64,000 nucleotides of DNA. It comes from Calliopum simillimum (Eukaryota; Arthropoda; Insecta; Diptera; Lauxaniidae). This document shows, one piece after another, positions 1 through 11,705 of the stretch; position 1 is the stretch's first letter, and the number at the start of each line of letters is the position of its first letter. The translations under genes were made by a program, and so were the position numbers. The DNA is taken from assembly GCA_951812925.1 (NCBI GenBank), contig OX638369.1, forward strand, positions 25,635,329 to 25,699,328, in the 5' to 3' direction. Under the pieces are notes generated by a model. The model worked only from the letters and a program-made list of their open reading frames with translations, was not told the DNA's origin and searched no databases.

Positions 1-851
1 ACTAAGTAAGTATGTGCACGAAAAATCTTCTGTCGATCAGTTTTTTTTGAACGTCTAGCTTTCAGATTTGCAAGTGTTGTAGCCACTGCACTTAAGATGT
101 ACCTGAAGTCATAGAATTTCCAAAAATTTGCATATTACTTGAAAGGAAATACTTGAGATTCATTTATGGATGAAAAAAAAAAAAAAAATTGGTCGACTCA
201 ATTTTTTCGTGCACATTCAAAAAATCATTTAATAATATCAGGAAAATTAATGAGTGAAGAAAAAAAATAGGTCGTGAACATGTCTTTTCAAGTTCTAACA
301 AATTTTGAGATTTTAAATATCTTTTTTTTTGTTGTTAAATTCAAGAAAACAAACATAACAAGCTCAACAAAACTACTAGTAATGATCCGAATTGTTTATA
401 TTTGGCTAGAAGAAATGACATTGTCCGTTCAATAAAAAACATATAAACCAAATAAATGAATATTTATGCTTAGAATGTGCCACGATTCATATTATTCATA
501 ATATACATCACTAAAAATAGCTAGCGAGAAGACAGCACAAATATTGCTGGCAAATTGTGATAAGGAAAATTTAGCACAATTACAACAATGATGAGAAATG
601 TTCTCGTATCACAATTGATTATTAAGTAAGCAGCTTAATAGAAGAACATAAACAAAAACATCAAATTGTCAACAGCAATTTATCAATTTCTGTTTTCCAT
701 AGGGCTTAAAGCTGAGGTAATAGCAGCTGCTGCAGCCTCTAAACATTTCAATAAAACTATTAGTATTGCAGGTATTATTTGACACATACATGTTTGTCTA
801 TATATACTCATAAAGGACATCTATTTCTCATATAAATATATAAACACTTAC
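1..851 (-). other. Pde11 intron 3 (partial)
   Basis: Non-coding, AT-rich, with long A and T runs. It contains GTGCAC at 14-19 and a GGTCGAC...GTGCAC half-palindrome at 191-214, members of the motif family described at 20775-20847. I see no other feature. Confidence 0.7.
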
Positions 852-995
852 CGTACTGGTGTGGTCGCTCCAGAGCCACCACGTGATGAGCAATTTTGTC
901 CATTGGATGCATGCGTAGGCGAACCGACAACATCATTACCAGCGGATGTAGCATGTGAGACTAACCAGGCGTCGACCACCTGGCGTGTGGCTTTT
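852..995 (-). CDS. Pde11: Pde11 coding exon 3
   Basis: Exon of 144 nt between a TTTACAG acceptor (AG = 996-997) and a GTAAGTG donor (GT = 850-851). It was recognised by its splice sites and protein similarity. Joined to exon 2 it continues FIR-KATRQVVDAWLVSHATS, the second half of the conserved PDE11 N-terminal motif (human: MRKGKQEMVEKWLQRHS). A Gly/Ser/Thr-rich linker follows and ends ...TTPVR in phase 2. Together the three exons give about 201 residues, all upstream of the first GAF domain. The remaining exons lie beyond position 1. Confidence 0.85.
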
Positions 996-2373
996 CTGTA
1001 AACAAAAAAGAATGATGTGAACGATTAGTGAGGTTTTCGGATACGAGTATAAGCTAAGTATATCTATGTTTATTGTTTAATTATGCACTACAAATAACAC
1101 TACGATCGATTTATATTTTTGAATTTCAATTTTAAGCTAAATTAGTTTTGGTGGTGTATGATGGTAGCAAAAACTTATCATTAAGTGTTGAAGGACATAG
1201 CAATGATAAATATGTAAATGGTTTGGGTTGAAAAAAAGTTTTTTTTTTTATTTTCATTTCATGAAATATTTAGCTACTAATCCAGCTCAAAAATTATGCA
1301 AAACCATTCAGCAAAAATGAAGCACTTTTTACGTAGCTGAATGTATATTTCCCCAAATTGCTTGCCATTTGAGTTGTAACCTTTAAAACACATTTATCTC
1401 TTTGTCAGTGGCGTGATTTATCTCTTTTTCACATATCACATACAAAATTTAGCGTTCGCATTAAGCATTAACGCTGGAACAAAGCGCAAAAAATAAAGTT
1501 CCAAACACAGTTTGTATTGTGTTACGTCTTCCTCATCATAAATCATAAAATTCCCTAATGCACATACTCCGTTTGCAAGTAGTAGGAGGATAATTTTATA
1601 AGAAATCACATAATACTTTACGCTGTTTTCAAAAAAAAATAAATAAAAATAAAACAAAAGTTTGACATTTCTTTTTTTCACCCAACTTTTTGCCGTTAAA
1701 CCGATGACATTTCAAGATATATCTCTCTTGTATATAAAATGCATTGCAACGAGTACGTAAGCGGTTGTTGGATTATTTTATTTTATGTTTATTGTTGTGC
1801 TTTTTGTTGTTGTTCGCTGTAAATTTTTGTTGGTCATAAAAAAACCAAAGGACATTAATGTTCATGTCTTTGTTGAAGAATATTTGATGATTTTTTTGTT
1901 TTTGGGTTGTTTTGATTCTTAAGATTTCATGATGTGAGCGTAGTATTCAAGTGTGTACTCTTTGAGATCATATGTTTTTTTTACTGTTTGGTTAGTACCC
2001 CATGTAGAAAGTAGAAATTTTGAGTTCATGCTGTTTGAATGCGCACTGTTTGAATGTGTACTCCTTGGTTGATCACTTTTTGATTGCGTATTATATGCCT
2101 TCTGGTCCTTATTTTATTTAGAAAACCGCTCTTTAAACACGATTTTTTGGACTGTGTTCTCTCATTCTAAAGTACACCCGTTAGGTAGATATTACTTTCA
2201 TAAAACATATCCTTTGACTTCGAACTCATGTTATGCATGTATAGCCCTTGGTTGTGCTCTCTATCTTTGGGTACTCTGTACGTGCATTCTCTTCGATTTC
2301 ATCATCCGTGAACTAGTACTAATTGAGTGCACCTGTTAAGTACTCGTTCAGAAAGCAGATTCTTTGTGTATAT

Positions 2374-2932
2374 GGGACATTCTTTTACAAATCGAACGGA
2401 TTTCGGGAAAATTTTTTTTTCGAATTTTTAAATCGGGTAAATTTTTTTATATAGTATTTTCTCATCAATTTAGTCGACACGTGTATCGGCATTTTGGCTA
2501 AAAAATTTTTTTTTTGCAATTAGAACCATTCAAAGTTTTGGAAAAATCGGATAAAATACAAAAACACCTTGTATTCAAAATGCATTATCTCCGGTTCTAC
2601 TGAACGGATTAATATAATTTTTTTGACATATTTTTCCTTTTTACAAGAGCTTTTTATATAGCTATTTACATCCTTTCTATTTTGTTAATTAACTTGTGGT
2701 AATAACAATTTAATTGTTTAAACAATATTTTCATGTTCGCGCCCAACACGAAGAAAATTTTAAAAAATACTACCTTGTGCGCTGTCCTTTTATCTAAAAA
2801 ACGCATATCTTAGAAAACTGGACACTTTAATAGATCCAAAGTTATTAAATATCTCACGGTGTTCAAACGACAGATTTAAATAAAATTTCAAATTACAAAT
2901 TTTTTTTTTTGATTTTATATTGTTAGTATGTT
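2374..2932 (+). repeat. left terminal inverted repeat of Sola-like element
   Basis: It pairs with 5605-6146. From about 2465 inward the two arms are nearly identical. It contains a 20-bp motif starting TCACGGTGTTC (2854-2873) that also occurs in the right arm and once more just inside it. Confidence 0.85.
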
Positions 2933-3171
2933 AATTTTATGAAGAACAGTGCAAATTTAATGTATTTTGCAATGGTAAAACCGAATCTGGCCTTAGAATT
3001 GCTGTATCTCATACGGTTTGTAGTGCAACACACACTATACTTAATTTTACTTTGCCATTAATTTTATAAAATTGTTTTAAAAGTTTTTATATAAATTTTA
3101 AGAATTGAAAATTTGAATTGTATAAAATCATTAAAATAAAATATATATATATAAAATATATAAAGAAGAAG

Positions 3172-5462
3172 ATGCCAAAATCAGCTAAAGTGTTAGTTAG
3201 TTCACGTATTCGAACGGATAGATGTTTTAATCCGTTTAATTTAAAGCTACATCCAACGACTTCCAATGCAAGTCTCAGAAAAGTTCAAAAAGAACATTTG
3301 TTGGCAATTAAAGGGCCTGTGACAAATGATTCCCTGAAACAAAAAATTTGCGACAAATGTCGTCATAAGTTGTCTCGGTTTCCTAAAAAAATGAATGATG
3401 ATAAAGAATTCGATGGAAACCAAAAGGTATATTATGGATTATATTATATAATTATTATTTTATATTATATTTTTTTATCAGAAAATGTTAAAAAATTAAA
3501 TTTTCTTTTCAACATTTCAAACGTTTTAAATAATATTATATAAATATATATAATTAATAATTATGTAAATATATCTTTCAGTACAAAGAAGTTGCAAATG
3601 TTCACTCTGATACCCTGTCAAGTGATGAAGAGGAAATGAAATGTAGTATGGAAAGTCCTGTATCATTTGAAAGAGAAAAAGAAGGGATTTCTGAGGCAAT
3701 TTTTTCAATCAACAAAGGTTTGGATTTAATCGGAATCTCGCCCATCAAAAAGAACAAAGTTTCCCAAAAGCATTATTCGACTGAAAAAATAAAAAACATC
3801 AGTAATGCACTATCAAAAAAAGTTTTCAGTGCTTCTATTGATGTAAATGATGTTAGCGTTGAGGAAAGTGATGGAGATTTCGTTTTAAAAATTTTGAAAG
3901 CAGAATTTAATTCAACAAAAGACCGTGTCAAACAAATTAGAATTTTAACTCTTTTTAAAGATTGGGGTTTTCGAAAAATTCAACATCATTTTCCTTCCGC
4001 TACATTTCATATGATAATCGTCGCAAAAAAATGTGCCGAAGAAAAAGGTATTTTATGTGATCCGAATCCAAAAAGTCATCCGTCATTACCAGAAGAAGTA
4101 GTTAAATTGATAATCAACTTTTATGAACATGACGAGAATAGCCGAATGATGCCCGGAAAGAAAGATTATGTGTCTGTAAACGTCAATGGCGAACGTACTC
4201 AAATTCAAAAATGACTGATTCTAATAAATTTGCGAGAACTTTATGAATTATTCGCTGCAAAATACCCACAAGTCAAATGTATTTTCTCTAAATTTGCCGC
4301 CTTACGACCAAAGCATTGCGTACTAGCAGGTGCAAGTGGAACCCATTCAGTTTGTGTTTGCGCAATTCACGAGAATGTAAAATTATTAATTGATGGATCA
4401 AATATCAAAAACCTAACAGCCGATTCTCCTAATCAATTGAAAAATTATCATGATTTTTTGAAGCGAATGATTTGCGTCGAGCCATCAGATACTTGTTATT
4501 TTGGAACGTGCTCCAAATGTCCTGGTGCAACACCTATGAAAGACGAATTAGGAATTATTTTTGAAAACAAATTAATAGAAAAAATCACTTACAGGCAATG
4601 GACAAACGTTGATCAAACCACATTACAACTAATGATTTCTCCAGTAGATGAGTTTTTACAAAAATTACAGACCGGGTTAGAAAAATTACTATTGCATTCA
4701 TTTCTGGTACAAAAACAAAATGAGTTTATGAATATTAAAAAAAAGGAGCTGAAAGAAGATGAATGCATTGTTGTCTGCGATTTTTCAGAAAACTATGCCT
4801 TTGTTCTCCAAGATTCTGTGCAAGGTGTGCATTGGAATAACAATCAGGCAACAGTGCACCCATTTGCGATATATTACAGGACTGATGATGGTGAAATTGG
4901 AATTAAAAGTCTCGTCATTATATCAGAATGTTTGCACCACGACACAATAGCCGTCCACGTGTTTCAGAAACATTTAGTAAATTTTATAAAGAAAAACTTG
5001 AACAAAATAAAAAAAATTACATATTTCTCCGATGGGGCAAGTGGACAATATAAAAACAAAAAAAATTTCGCTAATCTTACTCATCACGTTAAAGATTTTG
5101 GTTTAGCAGCAGAGTGGCACTTTTTCCCCACATCTCATGGCAAAGGTGCCTGCGATGGCTTAGGAGGAACTTTGAAAAGATTAGCTGCTAGAACTAGCCT
5201 CCAAAGAATAGCAAATCCAATACAAACGCCGCAAGATTTGTTTAAATGGGCATCCGAGTCTCTTCCAAACATTTCTGTGAAATTTGTAAAAAACGAAGAG
5301 TATGATAGAGAAGAAAAGAAATTGGAGGCAAGATTTAAAAACTCTGTAACCGTAAAAGGCACATTATCGTATCATTGTATTGTACCAATTACACAAAAGA
5401 AAGCAAAGGCGAAGCATTTTTCATTACAGAAAAAGTTCACCGAAGTTCAAATTATGGCTTAA
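3172..5462 (+). pseudogene. Sola-like transposase, one intron, interrupted by one in-frame TGA
   Basis: Exon 1 (3172-3426) starts MPKSAKVLVSSR and ends NQK at a GTATAT donor. A 155-bp intron (3427-3581) ends in TTTCAG, and exon 2 resumes in phase 0 as YKEVANVHSD. The exon 1 segment CDKCRHKL may be half of a zinc-binding motif. The central part reads ELYELFAAKYP, FSKFAALRPKHCVLAGASGTHSVC and CSKCPG, as in large arthropod families of uncharacterised transposon proteins. Candidate catalytic aspartates sit in CDFSENY (codon 4779), FSDGASGQ (5031) and CDGLGG (5154), spaced 84 and 41 residues. The frame is broken only by TGA at 4212-4214, with no frameshift, and runs to TAA at 5460. Without the stop it would be about 710 residues. 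A start at 3172 is favoured over near-cognate codons upstream in the AT-rich leader. Confidence 0.75.
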
Positions 5463-5604
5463 GGACTGACTTTGTAAAATATGTATTTTTCTACGCTCTT
5501 GTGAATAGATATGTTTCTGAGAATGTTGTAAAGTGTCATTATTTATTCATACACACCGCGTACTTCATGATGTGCGCTCGTAGATCACGGTGTTCAAACG
5601 ACAG

Positions 5605-6146
5605 ACAATATAAAATCAAAAAAAAAAAATTGGTAATTTGAAATTTTATTTAAATCTGTCGTTTGAACACCGTGAGATATTTAATAACTTTGGATCTATT
5701 AAAGTGTCCAGTTTTCTAAGATATGCGTTTTTTAGATAAAAGGACAGCGCACAAGGTAGTATTTTTTAAAATTTTCTTCGTGTTGGGCGCGAACATGAAA
5801 ATATTGTTTAAACAATTAAATTGTTATTACCACAAGTTAATTAACAAAATAGAAAGGATGTAAATAGCTATATAAAAAGCTCTTGTAAAAAGGAAAAATA
5901 TGTCAAAAAAATTATATTAATCCGTTCAGTAGAACCGGAGATAATGCATTTTGAATACAAGGTGTTTTTGTATTTTATCCGATTTTTCCAAAACTTTGAA
6001 TGGTTCTAATTGCAAAAAAAAAATTTTTTAGCCAAAATGCCGACACACGTGTCGACTAATTTACTAAACTAAAGCAATAAAAAAATTTTCAGACGATTCT
6101 AAAATGTGAAGTTTAATTTGCTGTTCGATTTGTAAAAGAATGTCCC
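5605..6146 (-). repeat. right terminal inverted repeat of Sola-like element
   Basis: Reverse complement of 2374-2932. The outermost ~27 bp match, about 70 bp inside that differ, and then identity resumes. Confidence 0.85.
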
Positions 6147-6340
6147 ATATGGCAAAAAATGCTGAGAATTGTCCAAAGGAAACGTGTGAATTTTTTTTTT
6201 TTTTTTTTGATAATTATAAAATAGCTCAAAAAATTCTGAAAAAATTCGCACGTATTTTTTATACAATTTCAAGCATTTTTTGCCTTGAACACTTTTCTCC
6301 TAAGTTCCCTTGCTTTTGAGTAAAAAATCGTTTTTCTGAC
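6147..6340 (+). repeat. repeat fragment shared with 14333-14540
   Basis: It begins ATATGGCAAAAAATGCT directly at the transposon edge. It is clearly similar to the internal fold-back segment of the 14068-15500 element, including the ...GAAAAAATTC...CGTATTTTTT and CACTTTTCTC blocks. Confidence 0.6.
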
Positions 6341-7841
6341 TTCGATATTGAAAATCGTAAAAAAGTCGATTTTTGGAACCAAACATTATCTATACCCAAA
6401 AAAAAAAAAAAAATAATAGTAATTTTTAAACGCCAAAATTTTTTGTAAGAACATAATCTTTATTTCTAAAGCACTCTTGAGTATCCATTTCCCAATGAAA
6501 AAAAAAAAGTTCTGACCAAAAAACATGTTTTTAGCGAAAATAAGCCTTCAGTAGAATCAAAAGTGCTCCATTGGTTTTTCTCAGAATAAAAAAAAAATAT
6601 GCAGATATTATTTCTAAGAGTCCCGCTAACTTTTGAGTCCGTTTCGGGGTGAATCTAAATTTTGACCAGGTCTAATATGCATATCCTTTGAAAAATTATT
6701 TTCTTAGACTATAGTATTGAAATTTAAAGCTAAAAAATTGTCCATATATATCATCTCTTTTTTTCACTGTAACCCCTTTATATCAGAACAATCTTACATA
6801 ATATGCAAATATCATAAATTTTCATTATCCTTTTATTGCTTTAAATGCGCTGCCTGCAGAGTTTATGTTTTGCGCTGATTTACTCATTAAATTCCTTTTT
6901 GCATTTTTTCCACATTTTTGCTATAGTTTTCTACTCTTCTAGCACAAAAAGAAATGGACGATGACAGAGCTCCTAAATTTTTGTAAATGCATCCCATGAG
7001 GATATAATTGTAGTGCATTATATTTTCTTCACATTCGCTTTTGAACATTTTCCGAAAACATCCTTTGTTGCGGTTTTTATGGTGTTGCTTTGCTCTTTAT
7101 AGGAACGCTACTTTTTCATCTTATTTTGCTTTAAATTGAGTGCAACTTTTAATGGTGCTTAAAATTGAGCAGCATTAAAAGAAATATTTGGCTAGATATT
7201 CTCAAAGCAGTGCCGCTTGCTAAGCACATTTGTAACCACACTCGCGCAACATTGTGTGGGTCTGCTCAAAAACAAATTCCTTTACTTCCTTCCTTTTGCC
7301 ACTTTGCTTACTTAGTTTCGCATAAATTTTCATTTTTGTAGCCTTGTGGTTGTTAAATTGTTATCGGCGTAAAATTTATTGTCTTTGCTACAACTCGCTT
7401 GTTCAACTTTTTTTTTATTTGTTATGAATATCGTTGAAATATAAAGGTCAATTTAAGTAAATTGCGGTAAATTGTATTATTTTTTTATCACAGGGAAATT
7501 TTTTTTTTTTTTTTGAAACGGACATGGTTTTGATTGTTTCGAAACAAATCCTCAAGAATAATGATAAATATAAGAGTAGGTACATAAAGAGAAAATATAT
7601 AAAGAGTAATGTCTTCATGAAAATCGATATGACGAAATGACATTCGAACATCTTGAAGTTTTGATTTACCAAAATTTAGACATTGAATGTGAGGAATTAT
7701 ATGTTGTGAAATAAACTCGGCGACACTGTGTTCTCTTAGGTTTCTGCAATGAACTTCTACCCTAGTCTTGATATGTGCTTGCTTAAAACGTATTGTCTTG
7801 TCATGTAACTAGATAGAATTCAAATGGATCGATTGTCTAAG

Positions 7842-8096
7842 GTCCGGATTCACAGTCATTAGTTAACTTATTAGTTAACTAAAATGGTGACAAGAGTTTA
7901 TCAAATATTTCATATTTACATCTGGAAACTATTTAGAATTTTCACAAAATTTGCGTAGGTTCATTTCTTTAGTGGCAGCAGTTGGTTGACTACTGGTTAA
8001 CAAATAAAATTTGGGGGATTAACTAATGGTTAACTGAAAATTAAATTATGTTAGCTAAGCTCTTCTCAGAAGTTAACAAATAACTGTGAATCCGGG
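7842..8096. mobile_element. 255-bp MITE with CCGGATTCACAG termini
   Basis: The left end GTCCGGATTCACAG is mirrored by the right end CTGTGAATCCGGG. TCTAAG flanks both sides (7836-7841, 8097-8102) as a probable target duplication. GTTAAC-containing blocks repeat near both ends. There is no coding capacity. The superfamily is not assigned. Confidence 0.7.
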
Positions 8097-8143
8097 TCTA
8101 AGAAAAGAAAAAAAAAGTTTAAGTCCTCTTTGTTTCTCAATGT

Positions 8144-8500
8144 AAAACTAGTAAGGGTGGTATCTTTGGCCTGGCCAAAAACTAAATACCCTACACTGCA
8201 TTTCAAATATATTATTAGGAGAGTATAAGAACAAATTGCTTATATGGGAAGTGCCACGCCCTCGCCTCCAAGCTTACCTTGATTTTGCGTAGAGCTTGCA
8301 TTTACTTTTCTGAGTGTTTGAGTAAAATTCGGTTAGGTTTCCTTAAAAAAATCTTTCAGTATAGCATTTTGAAACTTTCGCTTATATGGGAGGTGCCACG
8401 CCCTCCAATCCTACTTCGCCTACTTTAAGTTCATAACTTACAATTAGTGTTCTTCGTGTTTGAGTGAAATTTGGTTGGATTATCTCAAAAAACACTTTCA
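8144..8500 (-). mobile_element. inverted partial copy of the 60595-61556 repeat
   Basis: On the minus strand this matches the right part of the 61-kb element: the ACTAGTAAGG end, TTGGCCAGGCC, GCAGTGTAGGGTATTT and two units containing GGCGTGGCAC. GCCACGCC blocks at 8253 and 8395 are 142 bp apart, the same period as at 61 kb. The copy fades into homopolymer runs after about 8500. Confidence 0.75.
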
Positions 8501-8514
8501 TTATAAAAATTCAA

Positions 8515-8722
8515 AAAGAAATTAAAAAAAAATTTTGCGGAAAAAATATTTTTAAAAATAAAATTTTTTTTTTTTTTTTTAAATTTTTTTTTTTTTTGTA
8601 TAAAAGTTCAAAAAAGAAATTTTAAAAAAACTTTTGCGGAAAAAAAAAATTTAAAAAATAGAAGCTTAAATTTTTTAAAAAAAATTTTTGAGTTGAAGTT
8701 GTTTTCCGGCTTTCAAAAAAAA

Positions 8723-8755
<33 letters not shown>

Positions 8756-8790
8756 TTAGAATTAAGTTTTTTTTTTTTTTTGAATAAGAG
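8515..8790. repeat. poly-A/poly-T low-complexity tract
   Basis: Almost only A and T runs, with repeated TTGCGGAAAAA blocks. Any open frame here is compositional. Confidence 0.8.
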
Positions 8791-8906
8791 TCGAAAAAAA
8801 TTTCAAAAATCATTTTGGCTGCCTTGCCAGGTAAAGTCGGTAAAATAATTTTAGACCCAAATATTCTACAAAAAGTCAATATCTACCAATGAATGCTTCA
8901 ACTTAC

Positions 8907-9192
8907 CTTATAAAATAATCCTGCACAAATTCGGGATTCTCATCCATCCATGCCTCCATACGCGCATGTTCAGCATCATAACTGCGCTGATGTGTTACTG
9001 TTGTTAGCAGCGGATATTGTACACTATGCTGCTGCTGCTGTAGATGTTGCAGGGGGCCACAGGTACGTGATCCTAACAATAAATTTGAATCGGATCCATA
9101 CCCTGTGCCCCCCTGCTCGGCTGGCATTCTGTTATATGTTAATGGCGGCGATGGCTGCGTTGAGGGCTCCTCTATGCTACGCAAATGTAAGC
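8907..9192 (-). CDS. Pde11: Pde11 coding exon 2
   Basis: Internal exon of 286 nt, bounded by a TTTGCAG acceptor (AG = 9193-9194) and a GTAAG donor (GT = 8905-8906). It enters in phase 1 and leaves in phase 2. The first two thirds are Ser/Pro/Gln-rich linker. The last part reads HARMEAWMDENPEFVQDYFIR, which matches the conserved N-terminal helix of PDE11 proteins (human PDE11A has a comparable FLDRHPELFEDYLMRK segment). This motif is the strongest evidence for the gene's identity. A plus-strand reading frame across the same bases is a shadow. The exon is clearly more GC-rich than the AT-rich introns on each side, as expected for real coding sequence. Confidence 0.85.
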
Positions 9193-11104
9193 CTGCAAAG
9201 GAAATATAGAGAAAACAATGAAGTTAATAACAATTTCATTTTGTTTATCTTTGGAAGAATAAGTAAAATTAATTTCAACCATTTCAATCAATGCTAAAAT
9301 GTTGATATTTCAAATTGAAAGTAAATATAATATTTGGACGCACTGTTAAATGTGGGTGATTTCTTTTATAAATTTTTTGCAAATTCTGGCAATGTTTTCA
9401 ATTTGATATGCAAATTCTTCTGTGCTGCAACAGTGTTGAATTTTGCAATGCACTGAAAGAAATGCATGGAGTATACTATACTTATCACAAGATTTAAAAA
9501 AAAAATGGCAAAAAGCAATTTAAATTATTGCCAAGGCAAAAGTAAAATAATTAAACCAGGCCCAAAAAATCCGCCCATTCGAAAACATTTTTAGGAACTA
9601 TCACTGGATCATTATTTGGACTTGGGAAAAAGGTGGAGAGAATTGAACGCACTGTGCCCTTCGAAACCTTTTCTTAATCATTTGAGGACCAGGACTAGGA
9701 GAGCGAAAGAATTTCAAAATAAAAATAGGACAAAATCGAAATAATGGGGGTTAACAAAACTTTCATTCAAGCAAATGGGGAACTGGCAAACATACTTGCC
9801 TTTAGTCGTGAAAGGGTTAAAAGACTTATGTTTCAAGTGCAGACAAAGCTCATAAGTGAAAATTTTTGACCAAAATTTTAAAAGTTTTTATAACGAAAAA
9901 TGTGTCAATATCACTGGTGATAAAAACTTACTATCACTACTAACTTTAATAACGCTTTTCACAGATTTTTAAGATTCTTTTCCGCTCAAAACTGCAGCTT
10001 CCAGTTACAATTTAAATTGGAATTGCAAAAACTTTATACCCTGCGAGTAATAAATAAAACTAACAAACAAAAAATTGAATCCTTGCGCTTCAATGTTACA
10101 AACAAACAAATGCAAAAAAAAAGAACATGTTGTATGCGGGATAAGTAAAATATCACCAACACAAACGATTGCAGTAAAATATGGAAATGTAAGTGAAACC
10201 CACAGGAGTTCTGCATTTGCATGCAAGCATACAATACACGTACATGTGTGCATGTGTGATTGTACATATATATTGTGTGTGTATTCACAATGTCATTTTG
10301 CATAACAAAACTCAAATGTCTCGAGTGTCTGTGTAAAGTAAAAACGGAAACGGATGCGTTGACATTTTTAACGCATCATAAAATATTGTGAAATAAAGCG
10401 AAAAAAGAGAAGAGAGCAAAAGAAATGAAAACAAAAAAAAAAAAAAAACAACAACAGAAGCAGCAGCAACAACAGAGTTAGTAAAAATCATAAAATGGCA
10501 AAAAGCTAAAAGCAAGTTTTTAACACACACACATATACATTGAATATCGTGTGATAATGAAGCTTGAAGCTTCTACAAAACCGCTTTTACTTGTAGTTTT
10601 TGTGTTGTTAGCACTGGTACACTAAGAAAAATATTGTTTTTTTTTTTTTGGGGAACTATGTGTAGACAAATCACATACAAATTCTTGCTACATTTCATAA
10701 GCGCAAAGGTTATAATGGTTATTTAAGCGCCTTACAGAAGTGTACTTTTTCAAGCAAAACTTTTGCAAAAAGTGATAAGGATTATCATTTATATATAAGT
10801 ATTTATTTTCATTGTTTTAATACTGTGGAAATGACAAAAACTATTTTCTTTGTGCAAAATTTTTTCATATGCATCATGTGTTTATACATGCAAATAAATA
10901 CACTTCTGCATACAAACATCGTTGTTAAGTGCCAGAAAAATACTTGCATCAAATGGAGTTATGCTGCCAAGAAAACTAACTTTTTTGTAATATTCTTCTT
11001 TTTTATGATTGAAAATAAATTCTAGGATTTTAAAGCAAAAAAAAACTTTAAAAACTTTAAAAAATTTCATAAAACACTAGTGTAAAAAAAAAAATTTCTG
11101 TAGT

Positions 11105-11705
11105 AAGTTGAAGGATATCATTAACTACATTTTAGTGAAATTCAAATACTCTGGAGTTATTCTAGAAACAATAAATGAATTTTGTGTATGACCACTTTTT
11201 TTTGTGCACAATTTGGATTTTTTTGAGTGTGAAAATATATGTTAGAAAGAATATTGAGTTAATAGTCGACGAATTCCAACCCAGGTCTCTTCTCTTTGAA
11301 AGCAACAACCTGATCCACTGGCATATTGTAGTAAGTAAGGTCAAATCATTGGTAGTTTGAAGTTATTCTAGGAGGAATATATCAATTTTGTACACGAATT
11401 TAATTTTTTAAAAAATCATTAACTACATTTTAGTGAAATTCAAAACGCTCTTACTCCAGAAAAAGAACTAAAAAATTTTGTGTACGACCACTTTTTTTCT
11501 GTACACAAACTCAATTTTTATGTATTTTCTCAATATAAATTTTATGAGTGTGAAAATACAATTAAAAATACATAAATATAAAAAACAAAAACAGAAACAG
11601 AATTGGTTTAATAGTAGATGGATTCCAACCTAGTTCTCTTCTCTTTGAAAGCCACAGTCCTACATCCTAATCCACTGGTGCCATATACTGCTTTTGCACA
11701 TGCCA
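11105..11705 (-). repeat. two tandem copies of a tRNA-like, SINE-like repeat
   Basis: Two diverged direct copies share an ATTAACTACATTTTAGTG block (11120 and 11409) and a CTCTTCTCTTTGAAAGC block. Read on the minus strand, each has an A-box-like TGGCACCAGTGG or TGCCAGTGG (11672-11683, 11315-11323) and a B-box-like GGTTGGAATCC (11620-11630) or GGGTTGGAATTC (11271-11282). The spacing is that of a tRNA gene. Each is followed by a GTGCAC/GTGGTCGTACAC body. This suggests a tRNA-derived SINE family; the promoter boxes each carry mismatches. Confidence 0.45.

Larger units (their letters stand above)
2374..6146 (+). mobile_element. 3.77-kb DNA transposon with long TIRs, Sola-like
   Basis: The element begins GGGACATTC and ends with its reverse complement, and it is flanked on both sides by ATAT (2370-2373 and 6147-6150), a probable 4-bp target duplication. 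The terminal inverted repeats are about 550 bp (2374-2932 and 5605-6146) and nearly identical for ~470 bp, but they differ in a subterminal stretch of ~70 bp. Inside is one transposase gene with a single intron. A 4-bp duplication with a DDD transposase fits the Sola superfamily (Bao et al. 2009, as I recall it). That assignment is from family knowledge and could be wrong at subfamily level. The near-identity of the arms suggests recent insertion. Confidence 0.75.
996..8906 (-). other. Pde11 intron 2
   Basis: A 7.9-kb intron with GT...AG ends on the minus strand. It holds the Sola-like transposon (2374-6146), the repeat next to it (6147-6340), a MITE (7842-8096) and an inverted repeat copy (8144-8500). 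Poly-A/poly-T low-complexity DNA fills 8515-8790. I see nothing further in 998-2369 or 6345-7835 beyond AT-rich sequence. Confidence 0.75.

Noticed and set aside
4759..5641. Additional frames in both orientations within the Sola-like transposase
   Set aside because: Shadows of the main transposase frame and TIR sequence.
8950..9297. Plus-strand 115-codon frame over Pde11 exon 2
   Set aside because: Shadow of the conserved minus-strand exon.
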